Below, in pieces: positions 53,194 to 62,892 of a stretch of 64,000 nt of DNA. This stretch comes from JBHHUI01 sp965248775 (lineage in GTDB: Bacteria > Chloroflexota > Anaerolineae > Anaerolineales > JBHHUI01): the NCBI GenBank assembly GCA_965248775.1, contig OZ252150.1, forward strand, positions 5,518,001 through 5,582,000, written 5' to 3'. The position numbers and the translations under genes were made by a program. The notes under the pieces were generated by a model. That model saw only the letters and a list, made by a program, of their open reading frames with translations. It was not told where the DNA came from and ran no database searches. How positions within the stretch are numbered: position 1 is the stretch's first letter; every line of letters starts with the position of its first letter.

Positions 53194-55266
53194 ATGGCAC
53201 CCAGTGAATCATCACGCAATATCGGGCGCGTAATTCAAGGACGCTACCGAATAGTTGAGCTGCTTGGCCGGGGTGGAATGGCCGAGGTCTACAAAGCCTA
53301 TCAGGAGAGTCTTGATCGCTATGTCGCGATCAAGCTTATGCATGGGTTCCTCGCCGATGACGAAGAATTCCTACGGCGTTTTCAGCGTGAAGCGCGCAGC
53401 GTTGCCACATTGCGACATCCAAACATCGTTCAAGTCCACGATTTCGACCGCGATGAAGATGACTATTTTATGGTCATGGAATACATCGACGGTCCGACAC
53501 TGAAATCCGTTCTCGAAGAACTCGCTGGAAAGCAAGCCCGCTTCCCTCACGCCCGCGCGCTGAATATTTTCCGCGATCTGGGTGGAGCGCTCAGTTATGC
53601 ACATAAACGCGGCATGGTGCATCGCGATATCAAACCGGCCAATATCATGGTTGATTCTAGCGACCATGTAGTGCTGACCGATTTCGGCATTGCGAAGATG
53701 GTGACCGGCACACAACTCAAGGCTTCCGGGTCCATGGTGGGAACGCCTTCGTATATGGTGCCGGAGCAAGGTCTCGGCAAAGCTGGTGATCAGCGATCGG
53801 ACCTTTACTCGCTCGGGGTCGTGCTCTACCAACTCCTGACTGGGCATCTCCCTTATCAGGCTGACACACCGCTGGCTGTGATCCTGATGCATGTCAACGA
53901 TCCACTGCCGGACCCGGTTACGATCAACCCCGATCTTTCACCAGGCTTGCAGCGCATCATTCAACGTTCGCTAGCGAAGGTTCCCACCGAGCGTTATCAG
54001 ACTGTTGATGAAATGATGCATCATTTGGTGAATCTTGATCTGGCTGCATCGCAGGAGGTCCCACACAGCACATTGGTTGGCGGGAATGCAGAGACGATCC
54101 GCGCCGCAATGGATCAAGAGAGTGGAATTGCGGCGAGCGCGGAGACAGTCCACGAGGCAACGGTAGTGCCTCTGGGCGCTACGCCGGCGCCGCCACTTGT
54201 CGAAGATACACTCTCCGCAAGACGGAATCGGAGTTTGATTTGGGGGATCGGGGGCGGAGTCGTCGTACTCGTTCTGCTCGGTATCCTGGGATTCTTCGGA
54301 TTTCGGGGTGGTATTCTCGGATTGGGAGCTGTTCCCACAGATACTGTGACGGCAACTGCAACCCTTACGCCCTCGGCAACGGCAACGGCGTCGCTAACGC
54401 CAACAGCAACTCCGGACGTCTTCTTGACCCTCACGATTCAGAGTCTTCACCAGACCGAGACCGCACTCGCTGCACTCGCCGCGATCCCCACGAATACCCA
54501 TACACCCGATCTGACCGCGACGTTCGAGGCATGTGAATTTGATTATTCTCTGTTAGCGCAAGACTCCGAAAATGATACGAATCTGTTCGTGAATCAGACT
54601 GAGACGATCACATTTGAAATTGAGAATAGTGGGGATTGCAGTTGGGAAGCGGAGAACACTGTACTTCAATTTGTGGAAGGAGCTGGACCGCCAGAAGCAG
54701 ACCAGGATGAAGTTGCAATACCTGAAGTCGTCCCCGGAGATTCTGTTGAGGTGGAAATTCTGCTTGACACGCCGAACACATCTGGGGCCGTAGAAGCGAC
54801 CTGGCAATTAATAATTACGGATACGGACGTCGCCATCGGGGCACCGTTGGAGTTTGCCTTCAATGTCAGTGTTCCGGTGATAGTGCCTACTTCGACGCAC
54901 ACTCCGACTGCAACGGCAACAGCCGCACCGGTCGTAAACTCAGCCGGGCCGATCACCGGTGCTGCAGCTACTTTTCATCGCTGTGATTATGACGATACCG
55001 AGTATGTATGTTTGGTGACAATTGGTATCGGTGGCGGCGCGCCACCGTTCACTGTCATCGTCGGGGCAGATACGATTGCCTGTAATCCAAATCAGGGCGT
55101 TGCTTGTATTATAAACTTCCGCCAACGGCATTGTAATGCGGCTTCATTTGCCATTGACGTGACCGACTCACAGGGGGACCGCTTCAGCGGTATTGGCGGT
55201 ATCGATCCACAATCCGAATCATTTAAGATCTTTCCGCCGGACCACAGGAGCTTTTGTAGCGGCTGA
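53194..55266 (+). CDS. membrane Ser/Thr protein kinase with extracellular NBR1-like Ig domain
   Basis: The 690-residue protein has an N-terminal Hanks-type kinase (RIVELLGRGGMAEVYKAY, VAIKLMHGF, HRDIKPANIM with catalytic Asp145, DFGIAK). One membrane helix lies near residues 349-365, followed by a Thr/Pro-rich linker. Then comes an Ig-like domain of the NBR1 type (IENSGDCSWEAENTVLQFVEG, VPGDSVEVEILLDTPNTSG). The last part has four cysteines in a second beta domain. The cytoplasmic kinase would respond to a ligand bound outside. No PASTA repeats are present. Confidence 0.92.
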   Translation: MAPSESSRNIGRVIQGRYRIVELLGRGGMAEVYKAYQESLDRYVAIKLMHGFLADDEEFLRRFQREARSVATLRHPNIVQVHDFDRDEDDYFMVMEYIDGPTLKSVLEELAGKQARFPHARALNIFRDLGGALSYAHKRGMVHRDIKPANIMVDSSDHVVLTDFGIAKMVTGTQLKASGSMVGTPSYMVPEQGLGKAGDQRSDLYSLGVVLYQLLTGHLPYQADTPLAVILMHVNDPLPDPVTINPDLSPGLQRIIQRSLAKVPTERYQTVDEMMHHLVNLDLAASQEVPHSTLVGGNAETIRAAMDQESGIAASAETVHEATVVPLGATPAPPLVEDTLSARRNRSLIWGIGGGVVVLVLLGILGFFGFRGGILGLGAVPTDTVTATATLTPSATATASLTPTATPDVFLTLTIQSLHQTETALAALAAIPTNTHTPDLTATFEACEFDYSLLAQDSENDTNLFVNQTETITFEIENSGDCSWEAENTVLQFVEGAGPPEADQDEVAIPEVVPGDSVEVEILLDTPNTSGAVEATWQLIITDTDVAIGAPLEFAFNVSVPVIVPTSTHTPTATATAAPVVNSAGPITGAAATFHRCDYDDTEYVCLVTIGIGGGAPPFTVIVGADTIACNPNQGVACIINFRQRHCNAASFAIDVTDSQGDRFSGIGGIDPQSESFKIFPPDHRSFCSG

Positions 55267-55295
55267 TTTTGATGCCCGGCACTTCCAATGCAAGC

Positions 55296-57209
55296 TTAAA
55301 TATCCAAATTCCGAACTTCCCGCGCGTGCGTCTGAATAAACTTCCGGCGGGGAGGAACAGCGGCGCCCATCAGCATATCGAAGGTACGGTCGGCTGCGGC
55401 GGTATCTTCAATAGCCACTTGCAACAGCGTGCGCGCCTCAGGGTCGAGCGTGGTTTCCCATAGTTGGACCGGGTTCATCTCACCCAGACCTTTGTAGCGT
55501 TGTAACGAGACTTTCCCATTCGTTCCAAGCTTTTTCAAATATGCATCCTTTTCCTGCTCAGTGTAAACATATTCACTTTTGTTGCGCTGTGAAATCTTGT
55601 AAAGAGGCGGTTGCGCAATAAACAGATGACCCGCTTCCACAAGAGGCTGCATGTAACGGAAAAAGAACGTCAGCAGCAGTGTGCGGATGTGACTACCGTC
55701 CACATCAGCATCTGTCATGATAATGATGCGGTGGTAGCGCAGGCCCTCCAGATTGAATCCTTCCCCAATGCCGGTGCCTAGTGCCGAAATGAGTGCTTTA
55801 ACTTCATTGGACCCGAGGATTTTATCCAGACGGGCGCGCTCGGTGTTCATGATCTTCCCACGCAAGGGCAGGATGGCCTGGAAATGTCGATCGCGCGCTT
55901 GTTTGGCAGAGCCACCGGCTGAGTCACCCTCTACAATGTAGAGTTCGGCACGGGTCGGATCGCGCTCTGAGCAGTCAGCGAGTTTGCCGGGCAGGGTGAG
56001 CGACTCAAGCGCGCTCTTGCGGATGACAAGGTCGCGGGCCTTGCGGGCGGCACTCCGCGCCCGGGCGGAGGTCAGGCATTTATCGACGATGGCACGGGCG
56101 GCGCGTGAGTTCTCTTCGAGAAAGGCTGCGAACGCTTCGCCAAAGACTTGTTGAACCTGTGTAGAAACCTCAGGATTCATCAGCTTGACTTTGGTCTGGC
56201 TTTCGAATTGCGGATCGTGATGTTTGATGCTTACAATCGCCGTGAGGCCCTCGCGGGTGTCGTCGCCGCTGAAGTTTGGATCGTTATCTTTGAGTAGGTT
56301 CTGTTTGCGAGCGTAGTCGTTAATGGTCCGGGTAAGCGCTGTACGCAGGCCGGTTATGTGGGAGCCACCGTCAGTGGTGTGGATTGTGTTTGCAAAGGCG
56401 TACGCAGATTCTGCGAAGGCATCAGAATATTGCACGGCCACTTCAACGCCGGTGCCCTCGATCTCCTTACCAGCGTAAACGACTGGATGTAGAGTGCCAC
56501 GGTTGCGGTTCAGGTAACGCACAAAGGAACTAATGCCGCCCTCGAAGTAGAACGTCATCTCCTGATCTTTGCGCTCGTCGTAAAAGGAGATCGTCACACC
56601 GCGCGTAACAAACGCCATTTCACGGAAGCGTTGTACAAGTGTGTTGAAACGGAAAGTATTGTCGTCCTTGAAGATGGTCTCGTCACGCAGGAAGCGCGTG
56701 CGGGTACCAGTCTCATCTTTGGATACAGTGCCGATGGATTTCACTTTGGCCGTAGGGCGACCCTGGCGGAACTCCTGATACCAGAGCTTGCCATTGCGTT
56801 TCACCCACACTTCACAGACCTCGGAGAGTGCATTGACAGCACTCACGCCGACACCATGCAGACCGCCAGAGACTTTATAACCTCCGCCGCCAAATTTGGC
56901 GCCGGCATGCAAACGTGTCATGACTACCTCAAGTGCAGATACCTTTTCGATGGGATGTTTATCAACCGGGATTCCACGCCCATTGTCTTCTACGGTGACG
57001 CTGTTGTCTTCGTGGATAGTAATGTCGATGCGGTCACATTCGCCTGCCAGTGCCTCATCAATGGAATTATCCACTACCTCATAGATAAGATGGTGCAGCG
57101 CACGGATATCGGTACCGCCTACGTACATGCCAGGTCGGCGGCGGACTGCCTCCAGGCCTTCCAGAACCTGAATATTTTTTGCTTGGTATGAAGTCTTAGT
57201 ATTCGCCAC
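55296..57209 (-). CDS. gyrB: DNA gyrase subunit B
   Basis: The 637-residue protein has the ATPase motifs YEVVDNSIDEALAG, VEDNGRGIP and GGLHGVGVSAVNAL, then the Toprim motifs YIVEGDSAGGSAKQARDR and IMTDADVDGSHIRTLLLTF. With GyrA it introduces negative supercoils. Its length and motifs are complete. gyrA is not in the window. Confidence 0.96.
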   Translation of the reverse strand: MANTKTSYQAKNIQVLEGLEAVRRRPGMYVGGTDIRALHHLIYEVVDNSIDEALAGECDRIDITIHEDNSVTVEDNGRGIPVDKHPIEKVSALEVVMTRLHAGAKFGGGGYKVSGGLHGVGVSAVNALSEVCEVWVKRNGKLWYQEFRQGRPTAKVKSIGTVSKDETGTRTRFLRDETIFKDDNTFRFNTLVQRFREMAFVTRGVTISFYDERKDQEMTFYFEGGISSFVRYLNRNRGTLHPVVYAGKEIEGTGVEVAVQYSDAFAESAYAFANTIHTTDGGSHITGLRTALTRTINDYARKQNLLKDNDPNFSGDDTREGLTAIVSIKHHDPQFESQTKVKLMNPEVSTQVQQVFGEAFAAFLEENSRAARAIVDKCLTSARARSAARKARDLVIRKSALESLTLPGKLADCSERDPTRAELYIVEGDSAGGSAKQARDRHFQAILPLRGKIMNTERARLDKILGSNEVKALISALGTGIGEGFNLEGLRYHRIIIMTDADVDGSHIRTLLLTFFFRYMQPLVEAGHLFIAQPPLYKISQRNKSEYVYTEQEKDAYLKKLGTNGKVSLQRYKGLGEMNPVQLWETTLDPEARTLLQVAIEDTAAADRTFDMLMGAAVPPRRKFIQTHAREVRNLDI

Positions 57210-57258
57210 TAGTTCTCAATTCTCCGCGAACGTGAAATATTCGCGCCTGTTCATCGTC

Positions 57259-58308
57259 CTATGTCGATTGTTTGGAGCGCCGCGCCTGTTCCTGTGCGAT
57301 GAGCTGCCGGCGGTATTCGCGCAATTCGTTCCACCAGCGGTGTCGATCCTCGTAAAACACAAAGGTCGCTGCGATCAAACCGGTTGTAACAAATGCATGC
57401 CCTGCTATTCCAGCGAGTAAAAGCCAGGTGTCAGCCTCTGGAATGTTCCAGACAAAGCCCAGCCCCCAACTGATAATAAGCACCAATGTGAACAGGCCAA
57501 CCACGCCGGGCATGTTCCACTGCACGAGCCGTACACTCTCCCAGATTGCAGCCATCAAACCGCGATCTTTCAATACGATGCCGTGGACGGCGAAGCCGAT
57601 GTACAAGAAGAACCAAAGTCCCGCAGCGAAGCCAACCGAGAGAACTATATTCGCAAGGGTTTGACTGAGCAGACCTGCCAGCCCCACTAACAAAAGCAAG
57701 GGGATGCTGAGGGCTGCAATAAGCAAACTGATTACCAGTACAAAGGCGACCAACCGTGCCCAGTAGACCCAGATACGCCGGAAGAGTTCCTGCAGATCCC
57801 ATTGTTCTTCGTCGCGTGAAATCCAGCGCGCAATGAAGGCGAAATAAGCCGACCCAAGCAACAATCCGATCAGAGTGAAGCCAAGAAAGAGCGTGATCAG
57901 TTGTAGCTCACCCGAGATTGTCCAAACCGGTGGTTGGCCCGAAGGTGTTTGCATGGGAGCCTTGGCCGCCATCAGGCTGGGGATACCTAGCGGGGCAGTG
58001 CTCACAAATGAAAACACATTCAGGTGCTCTCCCGCTTCCTGGAGCACCTCCGTGAGGGTGAGACGGCTTTCTGTTACAGTACTACTGACTACGAGCTCTT
58101 CTTCTAATAATGTCGAGAACTTGTGAGTCAGAGGACTGATCGAGAGGTGTGGGCCGAGCCATAAAAAAAGGTCCAGCAGCAAAGGCAAGACCATGAGACT
58201 CGCCCGCGCTGCGACCGTTTCAAACCCGGTTGAGAGCGACTCAATGACGCTAACCGGTGGCGCAGGCTCTGTAGGTGTTTTTACCACAACGAATTTAGAT
58301 TTTACCAT
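57259..58308 (-). CDS. polytopic membrane protein, unknown function
   Basis: The 349-residue protein (start taken at MVKSKF) has about six to seven hydrophobic helices and a Lys/Arg/Gln-rich cytoplasmic tail (ELREYRRQLIAQEQARRSK). It lies 49 bp before gyrB on the same strand and diverges from murA. I recognise no family from the sequence alone. Confidence 0.7.
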   Translation of the reverse strand: MVKSKFVVVKTPTEPAPPVSVIESLSTGFETVAARASLMVLPLLLDLFLWLGPHLSISPLTHKFSTLLEEELVVSSTVTESRLTLTEVLQEAGEHLNVFSFVSTAPLGIPSLMAAKAPMQTPSGQPPVWTISGELQLITLFLGFTLIGLLLGSAYFAFIARWISRDEEQWDLQELFRRIWVYWARLVAFVLVISLLIAALSIPLLLLVGLAGLLSQTLANIVLSVGFAAGLWFFLYIGFAVHGIVLKDRGLMAAIWESVRLVQWNMPGVVGLFTLVLIISWGLGFVWNIPEADTWLLLAGIAGHAFVTTGLIAATFVFYEDRHRWWNELREYRRQLIAQEQARRSKQST

Positions 58309-58475
58309 GATTGTAAACCGCACGCATGTTCAAGAATCTGAGATTCGCGCGGGAGAATCGCGCACAGTCGCTTTTCTCATCCATTCTGTTGCCAATGCGA
58401 GGCCGAATCACCCCCGCTTTGGTCGAAGGGCCTCATTGACCTTGCTTCTTGCGTCCGCTACAATTCCGATCTCTT

Positions 58476-59762
58476 ATGGAAAGATTTATCATTCGTGGCG
58501 GCGTTCCTTTACATGGCACTGTCAGGCCCGCTGGGAACAAAAATAGCGCTTTTCCTCTGATTTCTGCTGCGCTACTAACCGATGAACCTGTTACTTTGCA
58601 CAACTTGCCGGACATTGGTGATGTGCAGACGATGCTCACGATCGTAGCGGAATTAGGTGCAGAGATTACGCGCCTAGATTCTCACACTGTCACCATCCAA
58701 GCGAAAGCACTCCATAGGTCGCGACCCGATCCCGCGTTGTTTGGCAATATTCGAGGAGCGCTTGTGTTGATGGGCTCGCTCCTCGCCCGCACAGGTCAGA
58801 TCGAGTTGACCCGTCCGGGTGGAGATCAGATTGGCCGGCGGCGTATCGATACACACATTATTGCTCTGAAAGCACTCGGGGCTGAATTTCAAGCCACGCC
58901 GACATTCCGCCTTGCTGCCGATTCGCTCGTTGGTTCCAACATTCTGCTTGACGAAGCCAGTGTTACTGCCACGGAAAACGCTATCATGGCAGCCGTAACA
59001 GCCCGGGGACAAACTGTTATTCGCAATGCGGCCAGCGAGCCGCATGTCCAGCAGCTCTGTCTTTTACTCAACAAGATGGGTGCACAGATCGAGCAGATCG
59101 GTTCGGATATGCTCATCATTGATGGTGTTGGGAAGCTCCATGGCGCCGAGCATTCATTGGATGTGGACTATCTCGAAGTGGTCAGTTTTATCGGCGCTGC
59201 GGTCGCTACCGGCGGTGAACTGCGGCTGGAGGCAGCTGCTTCCGAGCATCTAGCGATGGCACGACTCGTCTTCGATCGACTCGGCGTACATTGGAATGAG
59301 GATGGTGCAGATATTCTCGTCCCGGCTGGACAGGAACTAAGAGTGATGCCAGACCTGGGCGGTCACATTCCCAAGATAGATGATGGCCCCTGGCCCGCTT
59401 TTCCTGCAGACCTGATGAGCATTGCGATTGTGTTGGCATCACAGGCCTCCGGCACAGTGCTTTTCCATGAGAAGATGTTTGAGAGTCGCTTGTTTTTTGT
59501 GGACAAGTTAATCGGGATGGGGGCTCAAATTGTTCTCTGTGATCCTCATCGTTGTATCGTGCAAGGTCCAAATCAACTTCGCGCCGAGGAACAAGGAATC
59601 TCCAGCCCAGACATTCGTGCCGGCATGGCGTTGCTCTTGGCCGCTCTGTGTGCGGAGGGAGTCACGACTATAAGCAACATCGGCCAGATCGATCGCGGTT
59701 ACGAGCGCGTGGAGCAGAAGCTGCGTTCGCTCGGTGCAGAGATTGAACGCAGAGCTGATTAG
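58476..59762 (+). CDS. murA: UDP-N-acetylglucosamine 1-carboxyvinyltransferase MurA with active-site Asp
   Basis: The 428-residue product starts at MERFIIRGGVPLHGTVRPAGNKNSAFPL, which contains the substrate-binding Lys-Asn; the ATG at 58449 is less likely. MurA transfers enolpyruvate to UDP-GlcNAc, the first committed step of peptidoglycan synthesis. The loop that normally carries the catalytic Cys reads RPGGDQIGRRRID: Cys115 (E. coli numbering) is Asp, codon GAT at 58824. In other bacteria this change gives natural fosfomycin resistance. The M42 peptidase gene follows 12 bp downstream. Confidence 0.94.
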   Translation: MERFIIRGGVPLHGTVRPAGNKNSAFPLISAALLTDEPVTLHNLPDIGDVQTMLTIVAELGAEITRLDSHTVTIQAKALHRSRPDPALFGNIRGALVLMGSLLARTGQIELTRPGGDQIGRRRIDTHIIALKALGAEFQATPTFRLAADSLVGSNILLDEASVTATENAIMAAVTARGQTVIRNAASEPHVQQLCLLLNKMGAQIEQIGSDMLIIDGVGKLHGAEHSLDVDYLEVVSFIGAAVATGGELRLEAAASEHLAMARLVFDRLGVHWNEDGADILVPAGQELRVMPDLGGHIPKIDDGPWPAFPADLMSIAIVLASQASGTVLFHEKMFESRLFFVDKLIGMGAQIVLCDPHRCIVQGPNQLRAEEQGISSPDIRAGMALLLAALCAEGVTTISNIGQIDRGYERVEQKLRSLGAEIERRAD

Positions 59763-59774
59763 GGGAAGATATTC

Positions 59775-60830
59775 TTGAACACCAATATTTATATCGACTC
59801 TAATTACATGTTTGACTTTCTCGTCGAATTATTGAATATCCCCAGTCCGACCGGGAATACGACTGCAGCAATTGACTTTGTGGCTGCAGCGCTTAAAGAA
59901 TTCCCCCTCGAAATCGAACGTACCCGCAAAGGCGCGCTTGTCGCGACTTGGCCGGGATCAGCAAGTACGCATCCGCGTGCGCTGACAGCACATGTTGATA
60001 CGTTGGGCGCGATGGTAAAGGCCATCAAGAGTGATGGTCGTTTGCAACTGACTAAAATCGGGGGATTTTCGTGGTCATCGGTTGAAGGGGAGGGCGTCTC
60101 CGTCCTGACAAGTGCTTCTGAAACTGTCCGGGGATCAATTCTGCCTGTCAAAGCTTCTGTGCATGTTCATGGGGGCGAGGTCGCGTCGCTTGATCGTAAG
60201 CGTGATGATGCTTTTGAAGTGCGGCTGGATGCGCGCCTCTCGAGTGCGGAAGAGACCAGTGCCCTCGGGATCGGGGTCGGTGATTTTGTCGCATTTGATC
60301 CCAGGGTTGAGCGCGGTCCGGCTGGTTTTATCCGCTCGCGGCACCTTGACGACAAAGCCGGCATCGCTGCCATTTTCGGAGCGATCCACGGGATGGTTAA
60401 AGGCGGACAAGCACCGGCCCAAAGGACAATATTCCTATTCAGCAATTACGAAGAGGTCGGGCATGGCGGGGCAACCGGCTTTCCTTCTGATCTGGATGAG
60501 CTGCTCACAGTGGATATGGCTGCGGTTGGCAGCGGCCAGCAATCAGACTAGTTCAGCGTAGGAGTCTGCGTAAAGGATTCGGGTGGCCCTTACCATCCAG
60601 ACATGCGCCGCAAAATCGTGCAGTTGGCCGAGGCAGCAGATATTCCATACAGCCTGGATATTTATCCTTATTACCGCTCAGATGGCGAAGCGTACTGGGT
60701 TGCCGGTGGGGATGTAAAAGTTGGGTTGCTCGGTCCTGGTGTAGACGCCTCGCATGCCTATGAACGCACCCACGAAGAAAGTGTTATTCATACCGCGCGT
60801 CTTTTGGCCGAATATATTTCTCAGCCTTGA
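59775..60830 (+). pseudogene. M42-family aminopeptidase with an in-frame amber codon
   Basis: A TTG start at 59775 is supported by AGGGGAAG six bases upstream. The protein has TAHVDTLGAMVKAI, RHLDDKAGIAAIFG and FSNYEEVGHGG, the metal and catalytic residues of M42 (glutamyl aminopeptidase-like) enzymes. The frame is cut by TAG at 60549-60551 after GSGQQSD and goes on, undamaged, as FSVGVCVKDSGGPYHPDMRRK to ASHAYERTHEESV. The related sequences I know have GAG (Glu) there, so one G-to-T change explains it. About 350 residues if read through. Confidence 0.85.
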
Positions 60831-60840
60831 CGATATTTCG

Positions 60841-61512
60841 CTAGTGGCTGGGGTTTAACTCCTCAAGTTTTCCCTCTGCAACAAAAATAACGCGCTCGGC
60901 GATATTGGTTACCCGGTCACCAATACGTTCGATATTATGCGCTGCAAAGAGTTGATTCAGGGCCGCATTTGAGGTGCGTTCATTCGCCAGCGTACTGCTG
61001 ACGAGTTCGTCGAAGAGTTCACGATGCAAGCCGTCGATTTCGTCGTCTCGGGCGGCGACTGCGCGTGCCGTTTCTGCATCTCGGTTTGTGAAGGCCTCGA
61101 GGACTTGGTCGAGCATCTCAACACAATTATCGACCATCGTCAGCAGGCGCTTCGGCACCGAGATGTGTGGTTCATCTTCCAGCCAGAGGGCGATCTTTGC
61201 ATTGCCAGCGGCATGATCTCCCATACGCTCCAATTCGGTGACAATAACGATGCCAGAAATGAGCTCGCGCAGATCACTGGCCATTGGTTGCTGGGTTGCA
61301 ACGGCGATCATGCATTCCTGCTCGATTGCGAAGCGTAGATCGTTAATGGCGTCATCAGCGGCGATGACCTGATGGGCGATTTCAGTATCGTTCTCAACCA
61401 AGGCCTGCGTCGATCGGCGGATCGCGATTTTGACTAAATCCGAAATGCGCAGCAGGTCGCGTTCGACACTGTGTAGCTCTTTATCTAATATCTCTCTCGT
61501 CTGAACAGTCAT
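60841..61512 (-). CDS. phoU: phosphate signalling protein PhoU
   Basis: The start at 61512 follows TTGAGGAG with good spacing; an ATG at 61533 lacks one. The 223-residue protein has two PhoU helical repeats (LISGIVIVTELERMGDHAAGNAKIA and LFAAHNIERIGDRVTNIAERVIFV), each with its E/D-x3-D metal motif. It dampens phosphate-starvation signalling through the PstSCAB-PhoR system. pst and pho genes are not in the window. Confidence 0.94.
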   Translation of the reverse strand: MTVQTREILDKELHSVERDLLRISDLVKIAIRRSTQALVENDTEIAHQVIAADDAINDLRFAIEQECMIAVATQQPMASDLRELISGIVIVTELERMGDHAAGNAKIALWLEDEPHISVPKRLLTMVDNCVEMLDQVLEAFTNRDAETARAVAARDDEIDGLHRELFDELVSSTLANERTSNAALNQLFAAHNIERIGDRVTNIAERVIFVAEGKLEELNPSH

Positions 61513-61957
61513 GCGATGCTCCTCAACAAGCAATCGTGTTTCTGACTAAATAGTACATCGTTTCTGCAAAGATGCCCAATGGTAGGCTGTTCCGCACCGT
61601 AGAAGCTATTGACCCGATGTCTCTCCAATCGCCTTCGAACTGGTCAGAGCGGACGCACCCGTTTGTTCTCAATCGCAACTGGAAAATGGTCATGCCAGTA
61701 ATCTGGTGCGTAGGAGTGAAATGAGTCAATTGATGTGCCAGATTTAAACTCAAGCGCGAACGCCATTGGCGTCCGCGCTTGAAAATCAGGCTAGAGCCGA
61801 GAGCCTGGCTAAGGGTGTTTATAGCTATACGTTTGTCAACGCCACTGCCATGTACGCTGGACCTACGCAACTCATACGATTTCCTACAAAAGGTCACAGA
61901 AGAAACCAATCCTTCGGCTCCTTGCAATTTCCAAGCGATTCGTTCCTCCGCTTTGGA
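61513..61957. other. 445-bp gap without a convincing gene
   Basis: Reading frames on both strands are short and show no recognisable family. The only structure seen is a hairpin at 61750-61782: nine pairs, one mismatch, five pairs, loop ATT. Confidence 0.6.
61750..61782 (-). terminator. possible terminator hairpin of degV
   Basis: A 14-pair stem with one mismatch and a 3-base loop, about 175 bp beyond the degV stop. The following T-run is weak on either strand, so this is only a candidate. Confidence 0.4.
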
Positions 61958-62812
61958 TCAAATATCCACGCACCAGATCAGACCGACTGTTCCCGGTCCG
62001 GCGTGGGCGCCGACCACCGGGCTGATTTCGGCTATGAACGCCTCGATCGGGTTAAAGCGTTCTTTGGCTGCATCGAGCAAGAATTGTGCATCGTCTGGTG
62101 AGGCGGCATGCAATGTCGCGATGCGTACATTCTCATGGCCGTCGACCTGTTTGGCGACCTCATCAAGCACAAAGTTCAGCGATTTCTTGCGCGTGCGTAC
62201 CTGGTCGAGCGCTTCCACTTTGCCTTCATTCACATGCAAGATGGGTTTGATGTTGAGCGCCGTTCCGAGGAAGCGCCGTGCGCCGCCGATGCGGCCACCG
62301 CGATGCAGGAATTCCAGTGTGTTCACTGCGAAGATCAAGCCTACTTTTTCTCTTGCGCTGCGGGCAACTTGAGCGACTTCTTCCAGTGACTTTCCACTTT
62401 CGGCTGCACGGGCTGCAGCGAGCACAATAAACCCGAGCGCCATCGCGGTCGTGTACGAGTCGACAATTTCTATATTCATGTCGGGCAACGCTGCTTTGGC
62501 TTGCGTGGCGGAGTTCAACGTACCGGAAAGTTCGCTTGAAACGACAATAGCCAAAATAGCCTCTGCCTTGTCTTTCAGGCTCTCGAACACATCCTTGAAA
62601 TCTTGAACAGTTGCTTGTGAAGTCTTAGGGAAATCCGAGCGTTGCTGCAATTGTGTGTAAAAGTCAACGGGCTTGATGTCTACATCATCCCTATATGTCT
62701 TTTCGCCCCAGATCAGGATCTGGGGAATAACTGTCAAGTCATATTTTTCGACGAGATCGGGTGGGATGTATGCGGTACTATCGACAACGATTGCGACATT
62801 TGATTTGGCCAT
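61958..62812 (-). CDS. DegV family fatty-acid-binding protein
   Basis: The 284-residue protein starts NVAIVVDSTAYIPPDLVEKYDLTVIPQ, with SSELSGTLNSATQAK and VNTLEFLHRGGRIGGARRFLG, the DegV hallmarks. DegV/FakB proteins bind a fatty acid and present it to a FakA kinase for phosphorylation. A perfect AGGAGG precedes the ATG. FakA is not in the window. Confidence 0.93.
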   Translation of the reverse strand: MAKSNVAIVVDSTAYIPPDLVEKYDLTVIPQILIWGEKTYRDDVDIKPVDFYTQLQQRSDFPKTSQATVQDFKDVFESLKDKAEAILAIVVSSELSGTLNSATQAKAALPDMNIEIVDSYTTAMALGFIVLAAARAAESGKSLEEVAQVARSAREKVGLIFAVNTLEFLHRGGRIGGARRFLGTALNIKPILHVNEGKVEALDQVRTRKKSLNFVLDEVAKQVDGHENVRIATLHAASPDDAQFLLDAAKERFNPIEAFIAEISPVVGAHAGPGTVGLIWCVDI

Positions 62813-62892
62813 GGCTGTTTCCTCCTAAATTTAATAAAAGATCGATGGCTTTCTTTATCAAGAAGCCCACAGAAATTGGATCTCTACAAATG

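Noticed and set aside
7117..60551. recoding of TAG as an amino acid, suggested by in-frame TAG at 7117 and 60549
   Set aside because: TAG clearly ends several intact genes here (for example 16409, 59762 and the IS4 transposase), and no pyrrolysine genes are present.
61523..61927. minus-strand gene between phoU and degV
   Set aside because: The 134-residue frame has no recognisable domain or ribosome-binding site, and it overlaps the phoU start.
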